Below, piece by piece: positions 28,132-36,445 of a DNA stretch of 64,000 nt (position 1 is the first letter of the stretch; every line of letters starts with the position of its first letter). The notes beneath the pieces are model-generated. The model saw only the letters and a program-made list of their open reading frames with translations, was not told the origin of the DNA and did not search any database. Origin of the DNA: Pseudonocardia sp. N23 (GTDB taxonomy: Bacteria; Actinomycetota; Actinomycetes; Mycobacteriales; Pseudonocardiaceae); the NCBI RefSeq assembly GCF_002583555.1, contig NZ_BEGX01000029.1, forward strand, positions 62,001 through 126,000. The letters are read 5' to 3'. The translations under genes were made by a program, and so were the position numbers.

Positions 28132-28416
28132 ATGTCCACCGTGACGACCAGCACGACGACGCTCACCACGACGGTCCACTTCTTCGCGGCGGCCCGGGCC
28201 GCCGCGGGTACCGAGGCCACGTCGGTGGCGCTCCCCGAGGGCGCGACCGTCGAGGACCTGCTCGACGCCCTGCGCGCCGCCCACGGCCCGGAGTTCGCGC
28301 GCGTCCTGCAGCGCTGCAGCTACCTGCTCGACGAGGTCGCCGTCCGCGACAGCGCCGCGACCCCCGTCCCCGCGGGCGCGACGCTCGACGTCCTGCCCCC
28401 CTTCGCGGGCGGCTGA
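28132..28416 (+). CDS. moaD: Molybdopterin synthase sulfur carrier subunit
   Basis: 94 residues, ubiquitin-like fold. The C-terminus LDVLPPFAGG ends in the Gly-Gly that becomes a thiocarboxylate. N-terminal extension of about 10 Thr/Ser-rich residues before VHFFAAARAAAG. Strong ribosome site GGAGGAGG ends a few bases before the ATG. Works with MoaE (not here) to add the dithiolene sulfurs. Confidence 0.9.
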   Translation: MSTVTTSTTTLTTTVHFFAAARAAAGTEATSVALPEGATVEDLLDALRAAHGPEFARVLQRCSYLLDEVAVRDSAATPVPAGATLDVLPPFAGG

Positions 28417-28470
28417 CCGTTCGCAGACCCTGTGGGTGGCCTCGGTCGCCTCTGCACGGCGGGCGCGGGC

Positions 28471-29487
28471 CTACAGCTCCTCCAGGACCTCCCGGTAGGA
28501 CCGCCACGACCCGCCGGGGGTGTCGACGCCGGTCGCCGCGAGGACCGCGTGCACCACGGCACGAGCGGCGACGTCGGCGGCCGCGGCATGCAGGGCGAAC
28601 AGCGCGGGCAGGTCCGGGGCGGGACGGCTGCCCGTCGCCACGGCGAAGAGGGTGTCGCCGTCCATCACGGTGTGCACCGGCGAGAGTGAACGGGCCAGGC
28701 CGTCGTGGCCCATCGTCGCCAGCCGGGAGCAGCCGGCCTTGTCGAGCGTCGCGTCGGTGGCGAGCACACCGATCGTCGTGGCCGTGCCGGCGCGGCCCGT
28801 GTGCCGGCCCAGTGCCGCGGCGACCGCGGCGGCCGCGGCGGGGCCCGGCTCCGGGAGGTCGAACTCCCCGTCGAGCCCGTGCCGGGCACCGTGCAGGGCG
28901 CCCGTCGCGAGGTCGGCCGGTGAGCCGACGGCGTTGACGGCGATCAGGGCGGCGACGACGGTCCCGTCGGGGAGGACCGCGCTGGCCGCGCCGATGCCCG
29001 ACTTCAGGCCGCCCGCCACCGCCCCCGTCCCGGCCCCGACGACGCCTTGGACGACCGGCCCGGCCGTCGCCGCGTCGAACGCCGCCGCGCCGTGCTCCGC
29101 ACCGGGTCTGGCGTCGAAACGACCCCCTCGTCCGAGGTCGAACAACACCGCGGCGGGCACGATCGGGACCACCCCGCCGGGCACCGCGAAGCCGATCCCG
29201 GCCGCCTCCAGCCGGGCCATCACGCCCGATGCCGCGTCGAGACCGTAGGCGCTGCCGCCGCCGAGGACGATCGCGTGCACCTTGTCGACGGTGTTGCGCG
29301 GGTCGAGCAGGTCGGTCTCCCGGGTGCCGGGGGCGGCGCCGCGGACGTCGACCCCCGCGGCCGCGCCGCCGGGCGGGGCGAGGACGACGGTCGTGCCGCT
29401 GAGTGCACCCTCGTCCTCGACCTGCGCGTGCCCGACGCGGATGCCCGCGACGTCGGTGATGTCGTTGTGCCGCCCCGCCACGATCAT
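28471..29487 (-). CDS. P1 family peptidase (DmpA/BapA-like)
   Basis: 338 residues, Ntn-type aminopeptidase fold. Seen: NDITDVAGIRVGHAQVED at the start, VHAIVLGGGSAYGLDAASGV, and GLKSGIGAAS before the probable autocleavage site; the nucleophile region is less canonical. P1 enzymes are D- or beta-aminopeptidases or endoaminopeptidases. Convergent with moaD. No partner suggests its substrate. Confidence 0.85.
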   Translation of the reverse strand: MIVAGRHNDITDVAGIRVGHAQVEDEGALSGTTVVLAPPGGAAAGVDVRGAAPGTRETDLLDPRNTVDKVHAIVLGGGSAYGLDAASGVMARLEAAGIGFAVPGGVVPIVPAAVLFDLGRGGRFDARPGAEHGAAAFDAATAGPVVQGVVGAGTGAVAGGLKSGIGAASAVLPDGTVVAALIAVNAVGSPADLATGALHGARHGLDGEFDLPEPGPAAAAAVAAALGRHTGRAGTATTIGVLATDATLDKAGCSRLATMGHDGLARSLSPVHTVMDGDTLFAVATGSRPAPDLPALFALHAAAADVAARAVVHAVLAATGVDTPGGSWRSYREVLEEL

Positions 29488-29513
29488 GGCGTCATCCTGG
29501 CAGGGCCGGGGCG

Positions 29514-29624
29514 TCAGTCGTCGTGCTCGACGCAGACGTCACCGGCCGGGGTGCCGTTCACACAGGTCAGCCCGGCCACGAGCGCACCGGCCGCCACCAC
29601 CGCCCAGACCAGGACGGCGGCCAC
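29514..29624 (-). CDS. Possible small single-helix membrane peptide
   Basis: 36 codons from GTG 29624: a hydrophobic stretch VAAVLVWAVVAAGALVAGLT followed by CVNGTPAGDVCVEHDD and a stop. The frame stays open further upstream (WRPTRTRS), so the true start is uncertain. It overlaps the left edge of the degraded regulator on the other strand. No homologue known to me; it may be chance. Confidence 0.3.
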   Translation of the reverse strand: MAAVLVWAVVAAGALVAGLTCVNGTPAGDVCVEHDD

Positions 29625-29635
29625 GGATCGGGTAC

Positions 29636-29812
29636 GGGTCGGACGCCACGGCAGGGCTGGAGCAGGCCGTCGGCAACCAGCCCGACATCGTGGTGCTCGA
29701 TCTCGGCCTGCCCGACCTCGACGGCACCGTGATGCTGCGCGGCGCGAGCAGGGTGCCGGTCATCGTCACGACCGCCCGCGACGACGACCGCCGCGGTGGT
29801 GACGACGGCTGA
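29636..29812 (+). pseudogene. Remnant of an OmpR-type response regulator receiver domain
   Basis: A short open frame carries the core of a receiver domain: GLEQAVGNQPDIVVLDLGLP, then DLDGTVMLR and SRVPVIVTTARDDDR. It includes the phospho-acceptor Asp in VLDLGLPD and the conserved Thr-Ala-Arg. The N-terminal beta1 with its acidic pair, the C-terminal Lys and the whole DNA-binding domain are missing, and there is an internal gap after DLDG. This resembles KdpE-type regulators. Clearly a decayed fragment. Confidence 0.75.
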
Positions 29813-29816
29813 GGTC

Positions 29817-29856
29817 GTGAGTGGCAATGGTCGCAATGGCGACCATTGCCACTCAC
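29817..29856. repeat. 40-base palindrome, family A copy 2
   Basis: Perfect 18-base arms (left GTGAGTGGCAATGGTCGC) with loop AATG. CAATGG/CCATTG has changed on both arms relative to the consensus CGATGG/CCATCG, a compensatory change. It lies between the regulator remnant and coxG, which read toward each other. Confidence 0.85.
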
Positions 29857-29874
29857 AGGGCTATCCGAGCAGGG

Positions 29875-30609
29875 TCACTTCGAGCGCAGGCGTCGCACCA
29901 CGACGAAGATCGCCAGCAGCGCGCCGAGCACGCCGACCACCGGCGCCAGCCGCTTGAGGACGGGCGCGCCCGCCGTGTCCAGCAGGTCGATCGCGTCGAT
30001 CTCGCTGCGCACGGGGCCACCGGTCGGCGTCGACCTCGGCGACGTCACCGGCTTAGGGGCCTCGGAGCCGGCGGTCGACGACGTGGGCGCGCTGGTGGGC
30101 GCGGCCACGGCCGGCGCGTCGGCCGACGGGGCCACGGGGGCCGCGGCCGCGGCATCCCTACCGGTGCCGCCGAGCTTGTCGGTCAGGCAGCCCGCGAACT
30201 GCCCGATGATCTTCTCGCTCACGTCGGAGATGACGCCGCGGCCGAACTGTGCCGGGCGACCCGTGATCGTGAGGTCGGTGACCATCGTGACCTCGGTCTT
30301 GTCCGGGCCCTGAGCCACCATCGAGCCGGTGACCTTGGCCGCGGCGGTGCCGTTGCCACGCGAGTCGCGGCCGGTGGCGTCGATGACGACCCGGTGCGCC
30401 GCGTCGTCACGCTCGACGTAGGTGCCCTTCCCCTTGTAGGTCAACGAGATCGGGCCCAGCTTGACCTTGACGGTGCCGGTGAACGAGTCGTCCTCGTACT
30501 CGGTCAGGGTGGCGCCCGGGAAGCACGGTGCGACCGTCTCCGGGTTGTTGAGTGCCGCCCACGCCTCCTCGATCGGCGCCGCGATCGTGAACTTGTTCTC
30601 CAGCTGCAT
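29875..30609 (-). CDS. coxG: SRPBCC / CO dehydrogenase subunit G-like membrane-anchored protein
   Basis: 244 residues. CoxG domain (1-150): MQLENKFTIAAPIEEAWAAL, then CFPGATLTEYEDDSFTGTVK and ITGRPAQFGRGVISDVSEKI. A Pro/Ala-rich linker leads to a C-terminal membrane helix (VVGVLGALLAIFVVVRRLRSK). In Oligotropha CoxG recruits CO dehydrogenase to the membrane. It follows coxM in the same direction after a strong hairpin, so it may be expressed at a lower level than coxSLM or from its own promoter. Confidence 0.88.
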   Translation of the reverse strand: MQLENKFTIAAPIEEAWAALNNPETVAPCFPGATLTEYEDDSFTGTVKVKLGPISLTYKGKGTYVERDDAAHRVVIDATGRDSRGNGTAAAKVTGSMVAQGPDKTEVTMVTDLTITGRPAQFGRGVISDVSEKIIGQFAGCLTDKLGGTGRDAAAAAPVAPSADAPAVAAPTSAPTSSTAGSEAPKPVTSPRSTPTGGPVRSEIDAIDLLDTAGAPVLKRLAPVVGVLGALLAIFVVVRRLRSK

Positions 30610-30681
30610 CGGTACTGCCTCCTCGTCGGGGCCGCGCTCCCGCCGACCGGGCGGAAGGGGCCGAAAAACCCCCGCACAAAT

Positions 30682-30718
30682 CTGTGGACGCCCACCCGTG
30701 TCGGGCGGGCGTCCACAG
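30682..30718 (-). terminator. Strong hairpin between coxM and coxG
   Basis: 17-base arms (CTGTGGACGCCCACCCG and its near complement, one mismatch) with a three-base loop, 18 bases after the coxM stop. On the minus strand it is followed by a short T-rich stretch (GGGGGTTTTTC), as expected for an intrinsic or attenuating terminator. Confidence 0.7.
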
Positions 30719-30735
30719 GTGACGCTGCTTCTCGC

Positions 30736-31587
30736 TCAGCCCGCTGCTGCGAGCACCGCCCGGCCCGTCAGCACCCTGGCCAGGTGCTCACGGTAGTCGG
30801 CTGCGGCGTCGGCGTCACTCGGTGCGGCAGTGCCCTCCGTCGCGTGCTCGGCCGCGGCACGTGCCGCGTCCGCGGATGCCTGCTGACCCACCAGGGCCGC
30901 CTCGACACCGCTCGCGCGGATCGGGGTCGTCCCCATGTTGGTCAGACCCACCCGGGCCTCGGCGATGCTGCCGCCGTCCAGGCGCAGGGCCACGGCGACC
31001 GCGCACATCGACCAGGCCTGTGCGGTCCGGTTGAACTTCTCGTAGTGCGAGGTCCAGCCGGTGTACTTCGGGAACCGCACCTGAGTGAGGATCTCGCCCT
31101 CGCCGATGGCGGTCGTGAAGTAGTCGACGAAGAACTCGCTCGCCCCGACGGTGCGGGTGCCCGACGCGCCCGCGATGACGAACTCGGCGTCGAGCGCGAG
31201 CGCGACGGCGCCGAGGTCACCGGCCGGGTCGGCGTGCGCCAGCGCGCCGCCCAGGGTGCCGCGGTGGCGGACCTGCGGGTCGGCGACGGTGGCGGTGGCC
31301 TGCGACAGCAGTGTGACGTGCTGCTTCACCAGGTCGTCACGCATGACGTCGTGGTGCGGGGCCATCGCGCCGATGGCGATGCGGTCGCCGTCCTCGGAGA
31401 TGCGACGCAGGTCGGCGATGCCGCCGAGGTCGATGATCACCGAGGGTGCGGCGAGGCGCAGCCGCAGCACCGGCAACAGGCTCTGGCCGCCGGCGAGGAT
31501 CTTGGCGTCCTCACCCGCGTCCCGCAGCGCCGTGACGGCCTCCTCCACCGAGGACGGCCGCACGTAGTCGAACTTGGCGGGGATCAC
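30736..31587 (-). CDS. coxM: Molybdenum hydroxylase FAD subunit (CoxM-like)
   Basis: 283 residues from GTG 31587, overlapping the coxL stop as GTGA. FAD-binding motifs ILAGGQSLLPVLRLRLA and TVADPQVRHRGTLGGALAHADPAGDL are the two family signatures. C-terminal CODH_FAD domain: EKFNRTAQAWSMCAVAVAL. It passes electrons from the 2Fe-2S subunit to FAD and then to a quinone or other acceptor. Part of coxS-L-M. Confidence 0.93.
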   Translation of the reverse strand: MIPAKFDYVRPSSVEEAVTALRDAGEDAKILAGGQSLLPVLRLRLAAPSVIIDLGGIADLRRISEDGDRIAIGAMAPHHDVMRDDLVKQHVTLLSQATATVADPQVRHRGTLGGALAHADPAGDLGAVALALDAEFVIAGASGTRTVGASEFFVDYFTTAIGEGEILTQVRFPKYTGWTSHYEKFNRTAQAWSMCAVAVALRLDGGSIAEARVGLTNMGTTPIRASGVEAALVGQQASADAARAAAEHATEGTAAPSDADAAADYREHLARVLTGRAVLAAAG

Positions 31588-34064
31588 TGGACCTCTCCCT
31601 GGGGGTTGTTCGGGTCGATCGAGCCGAGGCCGGCACCCGGTGAGTGGGTGTCGATCGGGGTCTCCTGGGTGGAGTTGCCCTTGGCCTCCTGGATGGCCCG
31701 CCACACGCGCTGCGACGTCGTCGGCATCTCGACGTTGGTCACGCCGAGGTGCCGCAGGGCGTCGATGACGCCGTTGACGATCGCGGGGGTCGAGGCGATG
31801 GTGCCCGCCTCGCCGACACCCTTGACGCCCAGCGGGTTCGAGGTGGCCGGCGTCGAGACCGTCGAGGACTCGAAGCTGGGCAGGTCGGCCGCCGACGGCA
31901 GCGTGTAGTCGACGAAGGTGCCGTTGACCAGGGTGCCCTGGTCGTCGTAGTTGGCCTCCTCGAACAGGGCCTGCGCGATGCCCTGGGCGAGACCGCCGTG
32001 CACCTGGCCCTCGACGATCAGCGGGTTCACGACGTTGCCGATGTCGTCGACGCAGACGTAGCGGCGCAGTGAGACCTTGCCGGTCTCGGTGTCGATCTCC
32101 ATGGCCGCGAGGTGCGTGCCGTGCGGGAAGGAGAAGTTCTCCGGGTCGTAGACGGCGTCGGAGTCGAGGCTGGGCTCCATGTCCTCGGGGTAGTCGTGCG
32201 CCATGAACGCGGCGAACGCCAGCTCCTGGATGGCCTTGCCCTTGTCGGTGCCGCGGACGGTGAACTGACCGGCGTTGAACTCGATGTCGTCCTCGGACGC
32301 CTCGAGCAGGTGCGCGGCCAGCTTCTTCGCCTTGGCGACGACCTTCTCGGCCGCCTTGACGATCGCGATACCGCCGACGACGAGCGACCGGGACCCGTAT
32401 GTGTCGAGGCCCTTCGGCGAGATCTGCGTGTCGCCGTGCAGGATCTCGACGTCCTCGAACGGCACGCCGAGCTGGTCGGCGACGATCTGGCTGAACGCCG
32501 TCTCGTGGCCCTGCCCGTGCGCCGAGGCGCCCGTGATGACCTCGACCTTGCCGGTGGCGAGCATCCGGATGCTGGCGGCCTCCCAGCCGCCGGCGCCGTA
32601 GGCCAGCGAGCCGAGGACGCGGGACGGGGCGAGCCCGCACATCTCGGTGAACGTCGAGATGCCGATGCCGAGCTGGACCTTGTCGCCGCGGGCGCGGCGC
32701 TCCTCCTGCTCACGGCGCAGACCGGCGTAGTCGAACGTCGCCATGGCCTGGTCGGTGGCCTGCTCGTAGTTGCCCGAGTCGTAGGTCAGCCCGACGACCG
32801 TGGTGAACGGGAACTCCTCGTGGGTGATCCAGTTCTGCTTGCGCAGGTCCATCGGGTCGCGGCCGAGCTCGACGGCAAGCTCGTCCATGATCCGCTCGAT
32901 GCCGAACGTGGCCTCCGGGCGCCCGGCGCCGCGGTAGGCGTCGGTCAGCGTCTTCGTCGTGAAGACGTTGGTGCAGGTGAACTTGAGCGCCGGGATCTTG
33001 TAGATCGCGTTGAACATGAACGCGCCGAGGATCGGCACGCCCGGTCCGACGAGGCCGAGGTAGGCGCCCATGTCGGCGAGCAGGTGGACGTCGAGCCCGG
33101 TGACCGTGCCGTCCTTCTTGGCGGTGATCGTCAGGTCCTGGATCTGGTCGCGGCCGTGGTGGGCGGCGAGCAGGGACTCCGACCGGGTCTCGGTCCACTT
33201 GACCGGCTTGCCGAGGCGCTGCGCGATGGCGACGCAGAGCATCTCCTCGGGCAGCACGCCGATCTTGCCGCCGAAACCGCCGCCCACGTCGGGGGCGATG
33301 ACGCGCAGCTTGCTCTCGGGCACGCCGAGGGTCACGGTCGTCATGGTGCGCAGGATGTGCGGCACCTGGGTCGCGGCCCAGACGGTGATCTGCTCACCGG
33401 TCGGGTCGACGACGCAGGAGCGGGGCTCCATGAACGCGGGGATGAGCCGCTGCTGACGGAAGCGTCGCCTGAGCACGATCGAGTCGGGGTCCGCCTCGGC
33501 GGCGGCGATGGCCTCGTCGACGCTGGCGCCGGTGCCCGCGGCACCCGAGTCGAAGACCCAGGTGGCGTTCTCGTTGGTGCCCAGGTCGGGGTGGACGAGC
33601 GTGGCACCCTCGGCGAGGGCGGCCTCCATGTCGAGGACCGGCTCGAGGGCGTCGTAGTCGATCTCGACGAGGTCACCTGCGTCGCGGGCCTCCGCGGCCG
33701 TGCGGGCGACCACGACGACGACGCCCTCACCGGCGAAGTGCACGGTCGAGCTCGCGAGCAGCGGGCGCTGGGGAGCCTTCATGTCGGGGGTGATCGGCCA
33801 CGCGCAGGGCAGGCCGACGGCCTCGACACCCAGGTCGGCAGCCGTGAACACACCGATGACGCCCGGGGACGCCTCCGCGGCGGACTTGTCGACGCTCGTG
33901 ATCGTGGCGTGCGCGATCGGCGAACGGACGACGTGCAGGTGCAGGGTGCCGTGCGGGGTGATGGAGTCGGTGAAGCGGGTCCGGCCGGTGATGAGGCGCG
34001 CGTCCTCCTTGCGGGTGCGCGCCTTGCCGAGCTCGGTCGTGGTGGGTTCGGCGGTCGTCGTCAT
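31584..34064 (-). CDS. coxL: Molybdenum hydroxylase large subunit, form II CO dehydrogenase-like
   Basis: 826 residues. Binds the molybdopterin cofactor. Seen: RKEDARLITGRTRFTDS start, VGGGFGGKIGVLPEEML (the Q/VGGGFGGK cofactor motif), active-site loop AYRGAGR at about 376-382, GASAHGQGHETAFSQ, and the C-terminal VKGVGEAGTIASTPA with the likely catalytic Glu. The AYRGAGR loop marks form II; true aerobic CO oxidisers of form I carry AYxCSFR. So CO may not be the natural substrate. Starts two bases after coxS. Confidence 0.93.
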   Translation of the reverse strand: MTTTAEPTTTELGKARTRKEDARLITGRTRFTDSITPHGTLHLHVVRSPIAHATITSVDKSAAEASPGVIGVFTAADLGVEAVGLPCAWPITPDMKAPQRPLLASSTVHFAGEGVVVVVARTAAEARDAGDLVEIDYDALEPVLDMEAALAEGATLVHPDLGTNENATWVFDSGAAGTGASVDEAIAAAEADPDSIVLRRRFRQQRLIPAFMEPRSCVVDPTGEQITVWAATQVPHILRTMTTVTLGVPESKLRVIAPDVGGGFGGKIGVLPEEMLCVAIAQRLGKPVKWTETRSESLLAAHHGRDQIQDLTITAKKDGTVTGLDVHLLADMGAYLGLVGPGVPILGAFMFNAIYKIPALKFTCTNVFTTKTLTDAYRGAGRPEATFGIERIMDELAVELGRDPMDLRKQNWITHEEFPFTTVVGLTYDSGNYEQATDQAMATFDYAGLRREQEERRARGDKVQLGIGISTFTEMCGLAPSRVLGSLAYGAGGWEAASIRMLATGKVEVITGASAHGQGHETAFSQIVADQLGVPFEDVEILHGDTQISPKGLDTYGSRSLVVGGIAIVKAAEKVVAKAKKLAAHLLEASEDDIEFNAGQFTVRGTDKGKAIQELAFAAFMAHDYPEDMEPSLDSDAVYDPENFSFPHGTHLAAMEIDTETGKVSLRRYVCVDDIGNVVNPLIVEGQVHGGLAQGIAQALFEEANYDDQGTLVNGTFVDYTLPSAADLPSFESSTVSTPATSNPLGVKGVGEAGTIASTPAIVNGVIDALRHLGVTNVEMPTTSQRVWRAIQEAKGNSTQETPIDTHSPGAGLGSIDPNNPQGEVQ

Positions 34065-34066
34065 GA

Positions 34067-34582
34067 TCAGTTGCCTCCCGCGACGGGGGCCGGCGACTCG
34101 GTCGGGACCGACGCGCCCGGCTTCATCATCTGCGCGGCGCGCTGCACCGAGCGGACGATGTTCTGGTAACCGGTGCAGCGGCAGAGGTTGCCCTCGATGC
34201 CCTCACGCACCTCGGTCTCGTCGGGGTCGGGGTTGTCCCCGAGCAGGTCGACGGCCGCCATGATCATGCCGGGGGTGCAGTAGCCGCACTGCAGGCCGTG
34301 ACACTCGTTGAACGCCTTCTGCACGGGGTGCAGCTCGCCGTCGCGGGCGAGGCCCTCGATGGTGAGCACCTCCGCGCCGTCGGCCTGGACCGCGAGCACC
34401 GAACAGGACTTCACGCTCTGCCCGTTCAGGTGCACGGTGCAGGCACCGCAGTTGCTGGTGTCGCAGCCGACGACTGTGCCCGTCTTGCCCAGACGCTCCC
34501 TCAGGTACTGCACCAACAACATTCGGGGCTCGACGTCGTCGGCGTAGTTCACGCCGTCGACCGTGACCCGGACCTGTGCCAT
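34067..34582 (-). CDS. coxS: Molybdenum hydroxylase 2Fe-2S subunit (CoxS-like)
   Basis: 171 residues from ATG 34582 with GAGGAG upstream. Two iron-sulfur domains: plant-ferredoxin-like [15 protein letters not shown] (about 43-57) with a later Cys in [10 protein letters not shown], and the four-helix domain [12 protein letters not shown] and [13 protein letters not shown]. The C-terminal tail of about 15 residues is Pro/Ser-rich. First gene of coxS-L-M; the roughly 285-base region upstream is expected to hold the promoter. Confidence 0.94.
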   Translation of the reverse strand: MAQVRVTVDGVNYADDVEPRMLLVQYLRERLGKTGTVVGCDTSNCGACTVHLNGQSVKSCSVLAVQADGAEVLTIEGLARDGELHPVQKAFNECHGLQCGYCTPGMIMAAVDLLGDNPDPDETEVREGIEGNLCRCTGYQNIVRSVQRAAQMMKPGASVPTESPAPVAGGN

Positions 34583-34851
34583 GAATCTCACTCCTCAACC
34601 GCGACGTCCGCGTCGTGTCGCGAGGACTACCGGGGGTGGTGGTGTCGCCCCGCCGCGGCCGAGCCGCAGAGGGCACCGCGCACGCGTGTGGCGGTCGACA
34701 CATCACACTCCCGATGATCGACCCGTGCAACACAGCTCGGACACGTCGGCGCAGGTCACGGCGTGTGTGCGTGCCCATTTGCGTCATCGGGTCCGCAGTC
34801 GCGGAGCTGATCGGCTTGATCGGACGCAGACGCGGCGTCGACCAGGAAAGG

Positions 34852-34875
34852 GCTTCATCCTTTCGGACTAGCCCT
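34852..34875 (-). terminator. Possible terminator overlapping the mftF stop
   Basis: AGGGCT (at the mftF stop) pairs with AGCCCT 13 bases on, followed on the minus strand by TTTCCT. Short stem, so only moderately convincing. Confidence 0.4.
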
Positions 34876-36361
34876 GTCGGTGTGGCCGCACGCCCGGGCC
34901 GGCAGGGCGCAGGGGTGTCGTCGTCCGGTGCCGCCACGCGCCCCACCACAACCCGGCGCCGTAGCCGAGGTCGTCGAGCCGGTGCGCGGCGACGTGCGCG
35001 AGCGGTCCGGGGCCACCGGCGTCGTGACCGCGGTGGGTCCACCAGTCGACGATCCCCTCCGCCGCCGCGGCGACCGCGACGGCACGCCGCGCCCGTGCCG
35101 AGAACAGGCACGCGACGACGGCGACCGGCCAGAAGTGCCGGGTCAGCGCGGACCCGGTCTGGGCGACCGCGCCGAGGAGACCCAGGCCGGTGAGCCGGGC
35201 CGCGGCGAGCCGGGGCCTGCGCAGCCTGCCGAGCTTGCGCGACAGCCGTTCTGCGGCTCCCAGCGAGACCGCGACGGCCAGCGCCGCCGCCCCCCGGCGC
35301 TGCACGAGCAACAGGGCGCACACCACCGCCGACCACGGCGAGAGCACCATCGGCGGCACCGCACCCTCGTGCCGCAACGCCAGCGGCGCCGCACCCGTCC
35401 CGTAGAAGGCCTTGCGCCCCAACCACTGCCGGACGTCGACGCGGTGGTCGTGCGCGACGTGCGAGGCCGGCTCGTAGCGCAGCCGCCAGCCCTGGGCGTG
35501 CAGCCGCAGCACGAGGTCGACGTCCTCGGCGACGTGCAGCGCCTCGTCGAACCCGGTGCCGACCGCGTCGCGCCGCACCAGCAGGGCCGCACTGGGCACA
35601 TAGGCCACCCGCGAGCGCGGCACGACGGGCGCCGGGTCGAGCCCCAGATCCAGCGACGACCGCACCGCCTCATAGCGGCTCACCCACGTCGTGCCCGGCT
35701 CGAGCGCGACGATCCGCGGCGCGGCCAGCCCGACCGCCGGGTCGGCGAACCGGTCGAGCAGGGGCTGCAGCCAGCCGGGCCGGGGCACGACGTCGGAGTC
35801 CAGGAACGCCACCAGGTCCGTCGTCGCGGCGGCCAGGCCGGCATTCCGGGCGGCGGCCGGACCTTTCGCCGTCTCGTGGCGCAGGACCGTCACGGGGCCG
35901 TGATGGGAGACGACGACCGGGACGGCCGACCCGTCGTCGACCACGACGATCCCGCCCAGGTCGGGCGGCAGCACCGCGAGCAGGCGGAGCAGCCCGGCGG
36001 TGCGGTCCTTCACCGGGACGACGACGGTGACGTCCGCCGCCGACGGTCGCCTGAGTCCCCCGGGGGGCGGCACCGGCTGGGCCAGGCCGCCGTCGAGGAG
36101 CCGGCGCGCGAGCGCCCGTGACGCCGGGTCGGCGACGGTGACCGAGCCGCCGTCGAGCAGCGCGCGGGCCCGCTCGGTGAGATGGACGAGCCGCGGCGGG
36201 GCACCCCCGAGCAGGGCGGCACCGTCGTCGAGAATCCTCGTGCGCCGGTCGAGGACGACCCGGAACCCGTCGGGCAGCCGGGTGTCGGACGGACCCGTGC
36301 CTGGGCATGCCGACGTCTCGGCCGCGCCCATCCGTTCTGTGCCCATCCGTTCTGTGCCCAT
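34868..36361 (-). CDS. mftF: Mycofactocin glycosyltransferase
   Basis: 497 residues from ATG 36361 with GAGGACGG upstream. N-terminal PqqD/MftB-like small domain region (FRVVLDRRTRILDDGAALLG), then a GT2 domain: VTVVVPVKDRTAGLLRLLAV, IVVVDDGSA, VAFLDSDVVPRPGWLQPLL (D-x-D-like), and AEDVDLVLRLHAQGWRLRYE. C-terminal hydrophobic helices (about 340-450) follow. MftF adds the beta-1,4-glucose chain to premycofactocin. The first codons hold a duplicated MGTER (15-base tandem repeat, so several ATGs are possible). Separated from mftE by a phosphodiesterase gene and pseudogenes. Confidence 0.9.
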   Translation of the reverse strand: MGTERMGTERMGAAETSACPGTGPSDTRLPDGFRVVLDRRTRILDDGAALLGGAPPRLVHLTERARALLDGGSVTVADPASRALARRLLDGGLAQPVPPPGGLRRPSAADVTVVVPVKDRTAGLLRLLAVLPPDLGGIVVVDDGSAVPVVVSHHGPVTVLRHETAKGPAAARNAGLAAATTDLVAFLDSDVVPRPGWLQPLLDRFADPAVGLAAPRIVALEPGTTWVSRYEAVRSSLDLGLDPAPVVPRSRVAYVPSAALLVRRDAVGTGFDEALHVAEDVDLVLRLHAQGWRLRYEPASHVAHDHRVDVRQWLGRKAFYGTGAAPLALRHEGAVPPMVLSPWSAVVCALLLVQRRGAAALAVAVSLGAAERLSRKLGRLRRPRLAAARLTGLGLLGAVAQTGSALTRHFWPVAVVACLFSARARRAVAVAAAAEGIVDWWTHRGHDAGGPGPLAHVAAHRLDDLGYGAGLWWGAWRHRTTTPLRPAGPGVRPHRQG

Positions 36362-36445
36362 CCACCGTCCTCGCCGTGCGGGGTTCGCGCCATTCTGCTC
36401 ACGCGCCCACCTCGGGCGGCGTCGCGGGCTGGCAGGCTGCACACC

